DNA of 64,000 nt from NCBI GenBank assembly GCA_963576475.1, contig OY754972.1, positions 29,033,668-29,097,667 on the forward strand, in the 5' to 3' direction. Position 1 is the stretch's first letter. Every line of letters starts with the position of its first letter. Source of the DNA: Molanna angustata (taxonomy: Eukaryota > Arthropoda > Insecta > Trichoptera > Molannidae). The position numbers and the translations under genes were made by a program. Below are positions 31,441-44,484 of this stretch, one piece after another. Below the pieces are notes generated by a model. It had not been told where the DNA came from. It worked only from the letters and a program-made list of their open reading frames with translations, and searched no databases.

Positions 31441-32150
31441 AAGGGAGCATATAAACCTAACCCTTTCCACCCCTCACCCCCCCCCCCCTAATTTTAAATA
31501 GAATTTCACAAATATGTTAAACAGTGTGTTTCTAAAAAAATTCCATTAGTATTATCAACATTTTGTCTAGTGAATGTTCGTCACATCAGAGATGAGGACA
31601 TTGAGATGTATGTATAACCGGAAACACTCTAAGAGACCAATTCGAAATACTGAAATAAGAAAAAAGTGTAGTACGGAAGACATCGTCAGATGGGGAAGAC
31701 AGCGGAGGAGATATTGGAGCTCACATGTAAACAGAATGGCTGAAAATAGACTCCCACGTATCGCTCTCCAGGAGAACACAGCTGGAAGAAGGCCATTAGG
31801 AAGACCTCCAAAGCAGTGGCGAGACAGTTGGCAGTCCACATCGCAGGAGACACAATAGCGGTAAAAACAGATCTTCGGATCTATGAAAAGGAAGAAGAAG
31901 AATGTTCGTTACACAATTTTAAAATTCAGCATTAATTCCCTTAAAAAATATTTAAATATACCTAATACTAACTATGAGTCGTAGAGAAATAAATCTTTTA
32001 TGTTCTTAAAAAGTGTATAAAATCAAAGTGAATGACCGATAAAGTTTTTTTGTTCCAAATCTGCAAAATATCAACAAATTTTGGGTTTCCGATAGTTCTA
32101 ATCTCGTATAAACTCTTTTTATCGCACGCGGTAGTTATACCATTATTAAC
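31441..32150 (+). repeat. Interspersed repeat K, copy 1, interrupted by a LINE
   Basis: GCATATAAACCTAACCC, AATATGTTAAACAG and CTAGTGAATGTTCGT before the inserted LINE, then TTTTATGTTCTTAAA, AAAGTGAATGACCG and TTTTGGGTTTCCGATAGTTC after it, match repeat K copy 2 at 34818-35200, where nothing intervenes. A run of about nine C residues at 31482-31490 is specific to this copy. The class is unknown. Confidence 0.8.
31582..31899 (+). pseudogene. LINE C-terminus inserted into repeat K, 10-bp TSD
   Basis: GAATGTTCGT at 31572-31581 and 31900-31909 flanks the insertion, and copy 2 of repeat K holds the single site (GAATTTTCGT). The frame gives SEMRTLRCMYNRK, RNTEIRKKCSTEDIVRWGR, SSHVNRMAENRLPRIALQEN and GRRPLGRPPKQWRDSWQS before TAG. 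This is the C-terminal tail of a LINE ORF2 (E-M-R-x-L-R, R-N-x-x-I-R, W-x-x-H-V-x-R-M, G-R-P-P-x-x-W-x-D-S-W). A second copy of the class is at 41315-41655. The element ends in an AAG-rich tail and is 5'-truncated to 318 bp. Confidence 0.88.
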
Positions 32151-33120
32151 ACGTAACTTAATAGAGCATTAGGCTATTTTTTATAAATCATGTTTTCAGT
32201 CACTAGATTTAGCGTTATATGCCCTCTTAATGGGAATAAGCCCGCCAGTGTGCAATATATTTGATTATATTATGTACAAAAAGATAAATAAATAAAAATA
32301 TAACGACATACTATCACCACTTATAATATTCCATAATCTAGCTCATTTTACTTCATCCTAATAACTGGAATCCGCATTGTAAATAAATTTAAGAGCTTTA
32401 TAATATTTTAAACTATTTAAATTTATGTAGCAATAGATACCTACCTAATATATGTAAGAATGCAACGTATCATTTTCATCCTTTTGTTAAATTAATATCG
32501 ATCTAATGTACGGATCAAACCAATCATGTATACATCAGTCATGATATTTGTTGATGGTTTGAGGTTATCATTTATTATAATGTGAAGAATAAAATAACAC
32601 CACCACGATATGAACACAATTTGAATGGTGATGAATGCAAAGAATTACCAAACACCTGTCCTTCTGCGTGAAGTATGAGAAAGAAGTCTCATTCAAATTA
32701 ATCAACATTAAAACAAAACACAACACGTAGGTAGGTACCTAATCTTTTATCAATCAAAAGGCTTAGAAAAAATATATCAAAGTCCATAGATGAAATGATC
32801 TAAGCGCAGTTTTAACCCTTGCATTGGTGAGCACACAAAAATTGAATGATTCGGAATTGTTCAAAGGCGGAATTGTACAGTAAAATTTAAATATGTATTG
32901 TTGGAAAGAAAAAGAAAATCAAAAACAAATTTCCCAGAGGTCTCACATAAAATGGGGTCTTAATCATATGAATGCAAAAAGGAAAGAGAATGTACTGTAC
33001 AACGTACAAGCACTTGAAGAAATTTAGATTTATGTAAATACATGCGTCGAGCGAACCGCTTCCTACATTCAACTATATCTTAAAACAGTGGTAGAGATAA
33101 ATTTGGTTATCTCTAATATT
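32151..33120. other. AT-rich intergenic DNA, nothing recognised
   Basis: I found no family member or credible exon in this stretch. Confidence 0.4.
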
Positions 33121-33121
33121 A

Positions 33122-33416
33122 CATTATGAATGAATGAATGAATGAATGAATGAATGAATGAATGAATGAATGAATGAATGAATGAATGAATGAATGAATG
33201 AATGAATGAATGAATGAATGAATGAATGAATGAATGAATGAATGAATGAATGAATGAATGAATGAATGAATGAATGAATGAATGAATTAATGAATGAATG
33301 AATTAATGAATGAATGAATGAATGAATGAATTAATTAATGAATTAATGAATTAATGAATTAATGAATGAATGAATGAATGAATGAATGAATGAATGAATG
33401 AATGAATGAATGAATA
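33122..33416 (+). repeat. (AATG)n microsatellite, ~295 bp
   Basis: There are roughly 70 tandem AATG/GAAT units, with AATTAATG variant units clustered between 33286 and 33363. The unit is the same as the tail of SINE B, but no SINE B body precedes it, so an origin by tail expansion is only a possibility. Confidence 0.95.
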
Positions 33417-34817
33417 ATACATAACAGTATAAATATTATAAAGGAACAAAATACAATTTAATTTATGTATACCTAATTACAATTTTACAATATTTTTTTT
33501 ACTACACAATGTTTTATATTCCCGACATTAAAAATATGTGTTTGCGTATAAGCAACTATATTCTATTTAAAAGACAAGTCGTTCAGTGTCTCAAGATCCT
33601 GACCGCACTAGCAGTATGGGCTATTACGACTCCTATTCTAAACAAATGAGGACCTATTGAGTGATGTCCGATCCGCATCCTACCTGATATCGGTCAGTGC
33701 ATGTTTTATATAGGTACCTAAATATCAAGTGAAACAACTAAAACAAGAGTTTTTTTATTTCTATTTTTAGACGAGTTAGGTACCTATCTGTGAAATTAAA
33801 TATATTTTGTTGATTGTAATTTAAAATAGTCACGGTAGGGTTAATGAAATGATTTCGGCTCGATTACATTAGCCTTGTCAAATGCGAGACGATTTAAAAG
33901 TCCGACGAAAAGATCCAATGTGATTGACAGATCTTTATTTACCCTATGACCCTTGACCGGGATCCGAACACACGTCACTCTCTAGACTATCCAATCGACG
34001 AACAAAGCTTGTCCGACAATATATCTATATGGCGAACGAGACTCATATTGTCCCCGTATAATATGTACCTACCTACCTACATATAGCCTAATGAACTAAA
34101 ATTATTTTATTTCATGTCCTTTACGCACGCTAAATAAAGTGATCCTAAAAAATAGTTCCAAATCATTTATACAATCTCGTGGTTTATTAACTTAAATAAT
34201 TTCCTATGTCTGTATGTTTGTCCGCGTAACGAGGTAGCGAAAACATAATATAGGTACCTAACTACAAAGCGGTGTAGTTCGTGTAATATTGCTGATAGTG
34301 CATCGATCGCCAAATTTAAATATCAAGTGAGCATAGACTAAGAAATGTGTTTTTTTTTAATTGAATAATGCGAGATCCGCGATCTAGTAAATGCGGTTAA
34401 AACATCATAGGAAATAACAGAACAATGTACTACATATATACGAAATAAATACCAGGTAAACATAACGTGCAGATTTCATACATTACTTTAAATTGCGTAA
34501 TTTTTGACGAATTAAAAATTGTTTATACAGATTCATTCTTCTGTGACGATAATTTAAATTTTTATACTGCGCTAAACAATGATCAAAATGAGTAAGTATG
34601 CAATGCATAATATATTTGCCTATAGAGAAATTATTATTAATGAATCGCCTTTATGTGAAATATTTTTATTGGGTAACGAAGATTTTTATCATTTTTATTT
34701 GTTCTACGCTGAATATCTAATGTTAACCCATTCCACCATCCAGCAAATAAATGTTAATTATTGGATTCTCAATAAATGGCAGTAAAAATTTTCTGTAAAT
34801 CATTTAAAAATATTTTT
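33417..34817. other. AT-rich intergenic DNA, nothing recognised
   Basis: A 68-codon frame at 34579-34785 has no recognisable motif and ordinary AT-driven composition. Confidence 0.4.
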
Positions 34818-35200
34818 AATGGGGCATATAAACCTATTACAATCCCCAATTTGAAATCGAATTTCTCAAATATGTTAAACAGGATATTTATAAAAAAAAT
34901 ACAATAAGTGTTTTCAATATCTCTCTAGTGAATTTTCGTGAGAAAATTTTATAATTCAATATAAAACTCCCCTAAGTAAATTATTAAAAATATATTTTTT
35001 TACATTTTTTTATTACTCCATAACCATGTGTTGTAGATAATTAAATGTTTTATGTTCTTAAAGAGTGCATAAAATTAAAGTGAATGACTGTTAAGGGTTT
35101 TTTCATTTCATCCTACGTAAAATACAAAAAATCAACTCTTTTTGGGTTTCCGATAGTATAAATCACGTATAAACCTTTTTTAATGTACGCGATAGTTATT
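34818..35200 (+). repeat. Interspersed repeat K, copy 2 (uninterrupted)
   Basis: GGGGCATATAAACCTATTAC, AAATATGTTAAACAGG, CTAGTGAATTTTCGTGAG, AATGTTTTATGTTCTTAAAG and GGGTTTCCGATAGTATAAAT align with copy 1 and show the pre-insertion state of the LINE target. Confidence 0.8.
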
Positions 35201-36938
<1,738 letters not shown>

Positions 36939-36970
36939 CATATTTCACCCGTGAAAACATCAAATATAAC

Positions 36971-37795
<825 letters not shown>

Positions 37796-37879
37796 ATTAA
37801 ATTAAATTAATTATAATATGATCCTTAGCCATATTGATAGAATGAACTATTTCAACGCTATTAACGAAAATAATATTGT

Positions 37880-37957
37880 GCAGGTCCTGTCTCAGTTAGT
37901 TTCACATTTTACTCTTAACTTCATGTCATGGGTTCAATTTCTGGTGAAGCCACAGAT
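37880..37957 (+). mobile_element. Possible decayed SINE A head
   Basis: CTGTCTCAGTTAGTTTCAC and CATGGGTTCAATTTCTGGTG with GAAGCCACAG resemble the box A, box B and post-box-B segments of SINE A. It is truncated by the SINE C copy that follows. The support is weak. Confidence 0.35.
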
Positions 37958-38130
37958 GGGTGGTGGCAGAGCCGTTTAGTCCAATGGTCGCGAGTTCAAA
38001 TCCTGCCACGACCGATTTCGTTCACTCATTGCACAAGCATATGCCAAATTTGGGGAATGTATGAGGATATTTATGTACTTGTTTCAAGGACATATTCATT
38101 ATTCTAAGAAAAAAATATTCCTAAGTATGT
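37958..38130 (+). mobile_element. tRNA-derived SINE family C, copy 2 (anticodon region deleted)
   Basis: GATGGGTGGTGGCAGAGCCG and GGTCGCGAGTTCAAATCCTG flank a deletion of about 20 bases covering the anticodon arm. The body CGATTTCGTTCACTCATTGC and CTTGTTTCAAGGACATATTC is present. Confidence 0.8.
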
Positions 38131-38524
38131 TCCTGTACAATAAATGAATTTTTTTTCTGATTCACATTTTTAGCAATAATTTAGTGCAAATTTTAGTGTT
38201 AATAATTTTCTTTTATAACTAAGTGTTTTTTATCATCACATTAAAGTTAAATTATTGAATGTATACGTAATATCAATAACAAAAAAAATATATATAACAA
38301 ATAAACGCCGACATTTCTGCAATGTGTATAACAGTTCTGGGATAAAATTATGTCAAATGAATCATTGATGTCACTTTAGAACATCTTTTAAATCTTAGTA
38401 GAAAAATAAACCTGTTGGATGAGAGATTCTCGATGATTCGAGCCTTTTAGTTAAGATCTTGTTTAACGGATGGCATCAACAAAGATTAATTTATTATTCT
38501 CAGGTAATTGGATAAAATGGACTT
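38131..38524. other. Intergenic DNA, nothing recognised
   Basis: No feature is supported in this short AT-rich gap. Confidence 0.4.
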
Positions 38525-38745
38525 TTTATAACTTTAAAAAATATTGATCCGGGAACACATTACAGAGTCAATACTCTGAACTTCTTGGCAATTTATTCCA
38601 TTTTAAGGCACTTTTACAGTGAAATCGCGATCATAGTAAGCCGCCTTATTGACTCTGTCCGATTAAGAGTTGGTACTCTGTGATCCAGATTATCTGAATG
38701 TAAGTTGTCTTCCTTGAAACGTTCTTTTGACACAGTTCTTGAATT
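38525..38745 (-). pseudogene. L2/CR1-group LINE C-terminal fragment, decayed
   Basis: Its reverse complement (GAACTGTGTCAAAAGAACGT, ATCTGGATCACAGAGTACCA, GGACAGAGTCAATAAGGCGG, TATGATCGCGATTTCACTGT) aligns step by step with 53655-53830. The translated pieces include LCQKNV and WNKLPRSS, the latter like the W-N-x-L-P block that ends many L2/CR1 ORF2 proteins. Several frame breaks are present. Confidence 0.7.
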
Positions 38746-40255
38746 TAGTGTGGAGCCAAATCGTTCATAGCCTAAAATAAGTATGTGAGATTTTAAATTA
38801 TGGCATTAATGTCAACATTAGACATCAATCCTGTAGATCTATATTATGATGTAATTAATTACTAAGTATAGGTATCTACCTACCTATATAAGTTATAAGG
38901 CACAAAACTATTTTTTTTTTATTTCGTAAAGAGTAAAGTATTGGACACAATACACTCGTTACTTTTTTTACAAACCCTGATCTTTTTTGGCAGCTCTATT
39001 TCTGTAATTCATTTATCATTCTTGGATCACGTCAAATTGAATGATAAATACACGCTTCGCATGAGACGGGTTTCGCGCTTGACCTATCGTTTTGGCTTTC
39101 ATGTACTTTCACAGGCCGAACACGAACAAAAAAATCACCGACACCTCGCAATCGTACGAATAACAAATGTTTGCGTTACAAATTGAGACGGTGTGAATGA
39201 TGCGACACTTTTCATACAACCCATCGGATTTGATACGATTTTTGGACGCATTTTTCATAATTCATTTGGTGCGATTCGATTAATATCAGTCGGTGTGTTT
39301 ATTGAAAACGAAAATGGTATTGACTGACTTAGTGACTGTTTCAGTAGGTACCAAGGTAGGTATTTATATTTTATTAACAATGACTTCTTCTTTGATATTT
39401 CACAATTTCGTTCTAGAGTCCATTTTATTAACGTATAAATGTAGACGAATCTATGAATATTGCGTATGAAAGCATAGCTTTTTACAATACTTGTTTTTTA
39501 CACGTACACGTATTTATTTTGTTGTTTCGTATATTAAAGTTTTAATAATATATTTTGCAAATTTTATAGTTAGGTCATATCATTATTGAATATATTTTTA
39601 TTTAAGGTGTAAAAAAAATAAAATTCATCAAAAGTCAGTTTCACACAAGAAATGCACAATCATCACCACCACTATAAAACAACACAAGTCAGAAATAAAC
39701 ACATATTATGTAGCAATTCAGGGAACCATCGGACTAGGCAAACCCTGAAAGAAATTGGACAATGTCGAAATTTTTTTTTGCATGATTGTTCATTTGAGTG
39801 TCCATGAAAATATTTTAAAATCACATGCCAAAATAATATTTACATTTGTGGCCTTGTCAAGCATCGTATCTATGTACATACGGTTCAATTTTTAATATTG
39901 TAGTATGATTTCAATAAAACAATCAAAAAAATATTAGGTCTTGCATTTCTTACCATCTTATTCATGGGCAAGCCAAGATTTTCGGCTTCTATAAGCAATT
40001 CCGCTATTGTCTATATCTACTAAACCCGTGCAACCACCCCCTTGAAGAAATTTTTCTCAGTCGTCATCATCTTTCAAGATCTTTGAAGAAAATTTTGTCC
40101 CGAAAAAGAAAAATGATGCTGTGCAAATGTCGAATTTCGTCCATCTATTTAATAAACAAAGCTACAATGCTATTATATTCAGGTTCTCTTAGTATTTGCT
40201 GTATGGCATATTTCTTAAACACGTCTGAAAATCTGAGTTTTGCCTTTTTTTTTTG
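38746..40255. other. Intergenic DNA, one unassigned 81-codon frame
   Basis: The plus frame at 38941-39186 starts MDTIHSLLFLQTLIFFG and is hydrophobic over its first 30 residues, but I recognise no family and see no supporting codon or splice signal. I do not call it a gene. Confidence 0.4.
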
Positions 40256-40257
40256 AA

Positions 40258-40385
40258 AAATGTGAGACACGAAACTGGTGTAGGTATACACGGATATGTC
40301 TTGCTTTATTTTATAAGGTAATGCACACCTGTCCCTGGTTACCCTATATTGTGGAATATGTCGTGATAATATATGTATGTGTGTA
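40258..40385 (+). mobile_element. SINE family B fragment
   Basis: GTGAGACACGAAACTGGTG, TAAGGTAATGCACACCTG, CCTGGTTACCCTATATTGTG and GAATATGTCGTGATAATAT follow the 3' half of the family. Here the tail is ATGTATGTGTG, closer to the RTE tail than to AATG. Confidence 0.7.
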
Positions 40386-40839
40386 GCCACAGACTCTTCC
40401 AAATATATTTCACTTTATTATTAACATAATATATTAGTTGCCTAAAATGTAAAATAAGTTCAATAGGTAGGTAGGTGTGTAGGTACTCCATATTTAGTGA
40501 TATTTAAGGCCAATGGCATGGTGTTATGGTTAAACAGATATATTATATAGGTATGTAAGATAGGTATATTTAAATAATGTTGTTCTCATTACCAAACATT
40601 GTTGATTAATTTGGTTTGGAGTGTTGCCCGTTTCACTTTATATTTACGAGATACATACAGGGTTACCTACTTCGTAAAAAATATACAGGATGTTCAGTAT
40701 GCAAAAATAGTTATACAAGTTTATTATTCGATTTTTAACATTGATATTTGGAGTATTTGATGTTTATTATACTCAAATTAATTTTTAACCTTCTTCCAAA
40801 AACGGGGGAGGTTATAAATTTTTGCGATTACTTTTTACC

Positions 40840-41310
40840 AAGTTGACCGATTTCCATGATTCTTTTATCATTAGAAAGGAGGTATCTTCCGATTGGTCTC
40901 ATATCAATTTAATCAAGACGTAATCATGGAATCCATTAGAAATTCATCAGACTCTTCAATTTTCACTTCAGCGATACGAACTATTTACATCATTGTCCTT
41001 TTTTAATAATTTATTTTGTAATAGGAAGAGAGTAGGTACTGCAAAGGTGATCACACATATGTATGAATTTCCATCGTGAATCAAGGCATCTGGCATCTGA
41101 CGATATGCCCATCAAATTCATGAAATTGCAAAATGTCTGCAACTAATTATAATTCTTTAGCACATCGTCCAAATTCGATGATTCATTTTTCATTCGAAAG
41201 GGATTACTTCTAGGATGGTTTTATCTGTACTAAGCCAAGAGGTTTGATGGGAATCATAAAAAATCGTGAAACTAATCAATTTGCCAAGGATTTGTGTATA
41301 TTTATATAAT
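40840..41310. repeat. Diverged internal repeat pair, period ~325 bp
   Basis: ACCGATTTCCATGATTCTTT plus ATCATTAGAAAGG (40849-40882) parallels AAATTCGATGATTCATTTTT plus CATTCGAAAGGG (41170-41202), and both continue into a similar 60-bp block (GGTATCTTCCGATTGGT against GATTACTTCTAGGATGG). It may be an old tandem duplication within an unknown repeat. Confidence 0.45.
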
Positions 41311-41314
41311 TTTA

Positions 41315-41655
41315 ACGCGAGAGAAACAAGACCCGACACGACCATAACAAAAAAACCTCCTACGAACATCAAATGAAGGTTTTAAGGGCTATCACAGGGA
41401 AGGGACATAATTCACAATGACGACATTAGGCGGACCTGTGAGACCGAGAACATCATACGATGGAGTAGGGATAGGAGAAGATTCTGGAGAGACCACGTCA
41501 ACAGGATGGACGCATCTCGAATCCCATCCATAGCGGCAAACGATATCCCACCAGGGCATCGCCTCCTCGGAAGACCACCGAAGAAATGGAAGGATAGCTG
41601 GACCTTAGCTTCACAGGAATAGCTTTCTCGAAAAACAGATCTACAGTCATAATGG
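41315..41655 (+). pseudogene. LINE C-terminal fragment (same class as 31582-31899)
   Basis: After a first frame with ARETRPDTTITKK and a second with MKVLRAITGKG, a third frame reads NDDIRRTCETENIIRWSRDR, FWRDHVNRMDASRIPSIAAN and HRLLGRPPKKWKDSWTLASQ before TAG. Two frame changes within ~100 bp show it is dead. The downstream AAAAACAGATCTAC matches the 3' UTR of the copy at 31582 (AAAAACAGATCTTC). Confidence 0.82.
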
Positions 41656-43465
41656 TATGGATGATACATTTGTGAGATGTTCTTCTTTAATTTGTTGTAT
41701 TTTTTGTTTTCTTTCTGTTGAACCCCTATTTTTTACCCTACTATTCCTTTTTAGTATATTTTTATATACCTTGTACCTATAATTTATTTGTTATTTTATT
41801 CCACACAGGAATAAGTAATAGCAAATCAATGAAATCTGGTTATTTCATACAAACAGCATGATATCAGGTTATGAAACATTTATATTATTACTATGGTGTA
41901 TCTTAAAAATAAAAAGAATGCGTTCGTCTTCATGCAAAATATGAATAAAACAAAGTATATGTCGGTTCCTACTTAAACTAATGAAAATATTTTTTTTTAA
42001 CTTTTTATAAAACCAAATGGATCAAACAGCCTGTATAGTCATCCCACGCGATGGTCACACCAAGTTATCCAGTAATCTTGATTAATATGAGGATTCTCCA
42101 TAAGCTCTCATTATAATTTCATGGATCTGTCATGAATTATAGGAATATTTATTGCGCTCAACTTAACTACAAAATATATACACATGGTCCATTACACTAC
42201 ATACTATCTCTGGTCAATGCAAGCAAGATAGAGATATCGGCCAGATACACTAACTATGCTTCTCATTGTCAATATATACCTACCAACAGTTATAACGTGT
42301 CAACTGACCATTGATACAACTAAATAATGGAAGAAATATTTTCAGGAAGCATATCTTTTAACTATGAAATACATACTAGTATAATATACCTTTACAATTT
42401 GAATATAGTATTGTATTTTAATTTTAATAAAATTTATTTCTTATGCATCCGTTGGATATTTTATTATGTACATCATCTAATAAAATAATGTATTTTGATC
42501 GTTTACAATTATTTACAAAAACTCACTGGAATATATTTGTGGAAGTGTGGACAATTCTTGAAATAAATCGAAAATTAATAATAAATTAAATATAGTTCAA
42601 TACCGACAATTTTTCCGGCAATCATCGGAATAATTATTTTGATAATATCTTATCGGAGCCACGTTCTCATCGGGCTCGTTTACAATTCAAAAGTGGTTAG
42701 CAAAATAGAAATATAATGGATTGAACCAAGTATCAAAACAGTTTGTATCCTTAAAAATATTAGCCAAGTTAGATGAGTACGTATGCATATAGTTAAGCAC
42801 TATCGCATTTTTTCGAAGTCTCATATATTTAAAAATACATAATGATTATTGAAGGAAGATCAAGTTCAATAACTCGTCCTATTAGCAATAGCGTCCAATA
42901 CAATTTACGTTGAAATGTCACAAATCTTATTAATGGTTCAACTCCCTGCGGTGGAACTGACTTATGGACTGTGTTAATCAACGGCTTTATGAACACATTA
43001 TAATCATTTCTTATTTTAATTCGGAAATATTTATAACACACCATTGTGTGTAGAGTACCAACCAACTTTAATTCTCATTCTAAGCCATGATACCATTCTA
43101 GAATTGGAATTAAATTTACACATTACGGCCAAAAGGAATAATTTGAATATTTTGTTTTAGTAAATCTGTTGTCAATCTTTAACAGCACATACATATGTAC
43201 TACAAAATCTTGGACATATTGCCAGAAGGGCCTCTGAAAATCTCGTGTTTTACGATTTTTTTCGATTATTTATAATTTTAATTAAGTGAAACAGTTCATA
43301 TCGAGCCTTGGCCTCCAACCTCTCCTGTCAATTAGAATATTTATTTATTAAAAAAGACATTTAGCTTACATCTTTCAAGAAGTAAACAATTTTGGTTATT
43401 ATTATGAGTGTTGGACGTCCAATTATGGATGCACGCAACATAATTACATGAGCTCAAATTCAATC
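41656..43465. other. AT-rich intergenic DNA, nothing recognised
   Basis: I looked for frames, ends and repeats here and can support none. Confidence 0.4.
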
Positions 43466-43469
43466 ACAC

Positions 43470-43725
43470 AAGTAAGTTACGCAAGTAAGAGTTACATAAA
43501 TAAGAGAAAATTGGGTTACAAAAATAAGAAAGAAAGAAGAAGTAAAAATAGTTAATTATGTTAAGCAAAAAAAAAAACAGTTACATAAGTTATAGAAGTT
43601 ACATAAATTATAGAAGTTAAATAAGTTATCAAAGTTACATAAGTTATAGAAGTTACATAAGTCGGAGTAAAAAAATATGTAGGTACATAAAAAGTAAAAA
43701 AAAAGTTACATAAGTTAGAGAAAAG
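43470..43725. repeat. 18-bp minisatellite, unit GTTACATAAGTTATAGAA
   Basis: Five contiguous units occupy 43580-43669 with 0-6 changes each. A further unit sits at 43705-43722, and degenerate relatives occur upstream (GTTACATAAATAAGAG near 43490). Poly-A runs separate the blocks. Confidence 0.85.
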
Positions 43726-43794
43726 ACAATATCAAAATAATTACAATCAAATAGCTTATATAAATAGCACTGAGACCTTAAACCAACAAGCGCA

Positions 43795-43870
43795 AATTAA
43801 CTTTTTTCTTAAAAGCAGAGAGCGAATCATTTCTAGATATCATCCTCTCGAACAAAATTCTAATATTTTT
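43795..43870 (-). pseudogene. Possible LINE C-terminal scrap next to the minisatellite
   Basis: The minus strand reads LFERMISRNDSLSAFKKKVN then LRLLV and a stop, resembling the S-x-x-x-F-K-x-K-x-K end of CR1/L2-type ORF2 proteins. Only ~25 codons are present, so this is a tentative call. Confidence 0.35.
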
Positions 43871-44451
43871 TGTACCTTCAAAACATTTTCACTACTTTCG
43901 TATGAAACAATTGCTCATATTATCTGACATAGTACAAATAGTTGACCCCCACTATCCAATAAATTATTCCCATCTACCAAAAATATATTTTAATAAAATC
44001 GTAAATAGTTTAAATATTCCACTTTGTGATTTACAGATTTACGATGGCTATAATTAATATAATAAACTAATTATTATTTAAAAGTAGAATTCACTCTTAA
44101 TTTTACTGCGCCATAAATCAAGTTGAAAAAAATAATAAAACTATTATTTCGTCCCCTTTTGATTTTAAACTTTATTTGATTGCCGAGACATGCGCAATCT
44201 AACATTGGTGTATCATCGTATGATTGGTTCAACAGTTTAGTTTTAACGCATGCGTAGAATAGTTTTGTTCGTGAATAAAAGCGTTTGGGCGCCAAAATAC
44301 AAAACGAAAAACATATAAAGATTAGGAATGAAGTAGAATAGATTATTGTTATCCTTTTTATTTGCAAAATGTACGAAAAAACACCCTAAACTGAGAAAAT
44401 ACCTACCCTATTTTTTAATACTCGATCGAATATTTTTTTTTTAAATTAATA
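43871..44451. other. AT-rich intergenic DNA, nothing recognised
   Basis: The 97-codon minus frame at 44074-44367 has no recognised motif. Confidence 0.4.
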
Positions 44452-44484
44452 TGACCTTGTTAAACAAGTACATATACATCTTCC
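44452..44484 (-). mobile_element. SINE family C, 3' tail separated by a LINE insertion
   Basis: Its reverse complement GAAGATGTATATGTACTTG then TTTAACAAGGTCAT is the 3' tail of SINE C (GAAGATGTAGATGTACTTG, TTTAACAAGGACACAT at 53056). The matching 5' part lies 1.2 kb away at 45674-45835. Confidence 0.85.

Noticed and set aside
33122..33416. A CRISPR-like or centromeric array
   Set aside because: The unit is 4 bp with no spacers; it is a plain microsatellite.
38941..39186. An 81-codon ORF with a hydrophobic start (possible secreted peptide)
   Set aside because: There is no homology, splice or codon evidence, and similar-length frames occur by chance in this composition.
40145..40402. An 85-codon minus-strand ORF
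   Set aside because: It overlaps a SINE B fragment and has no recognisable domain.
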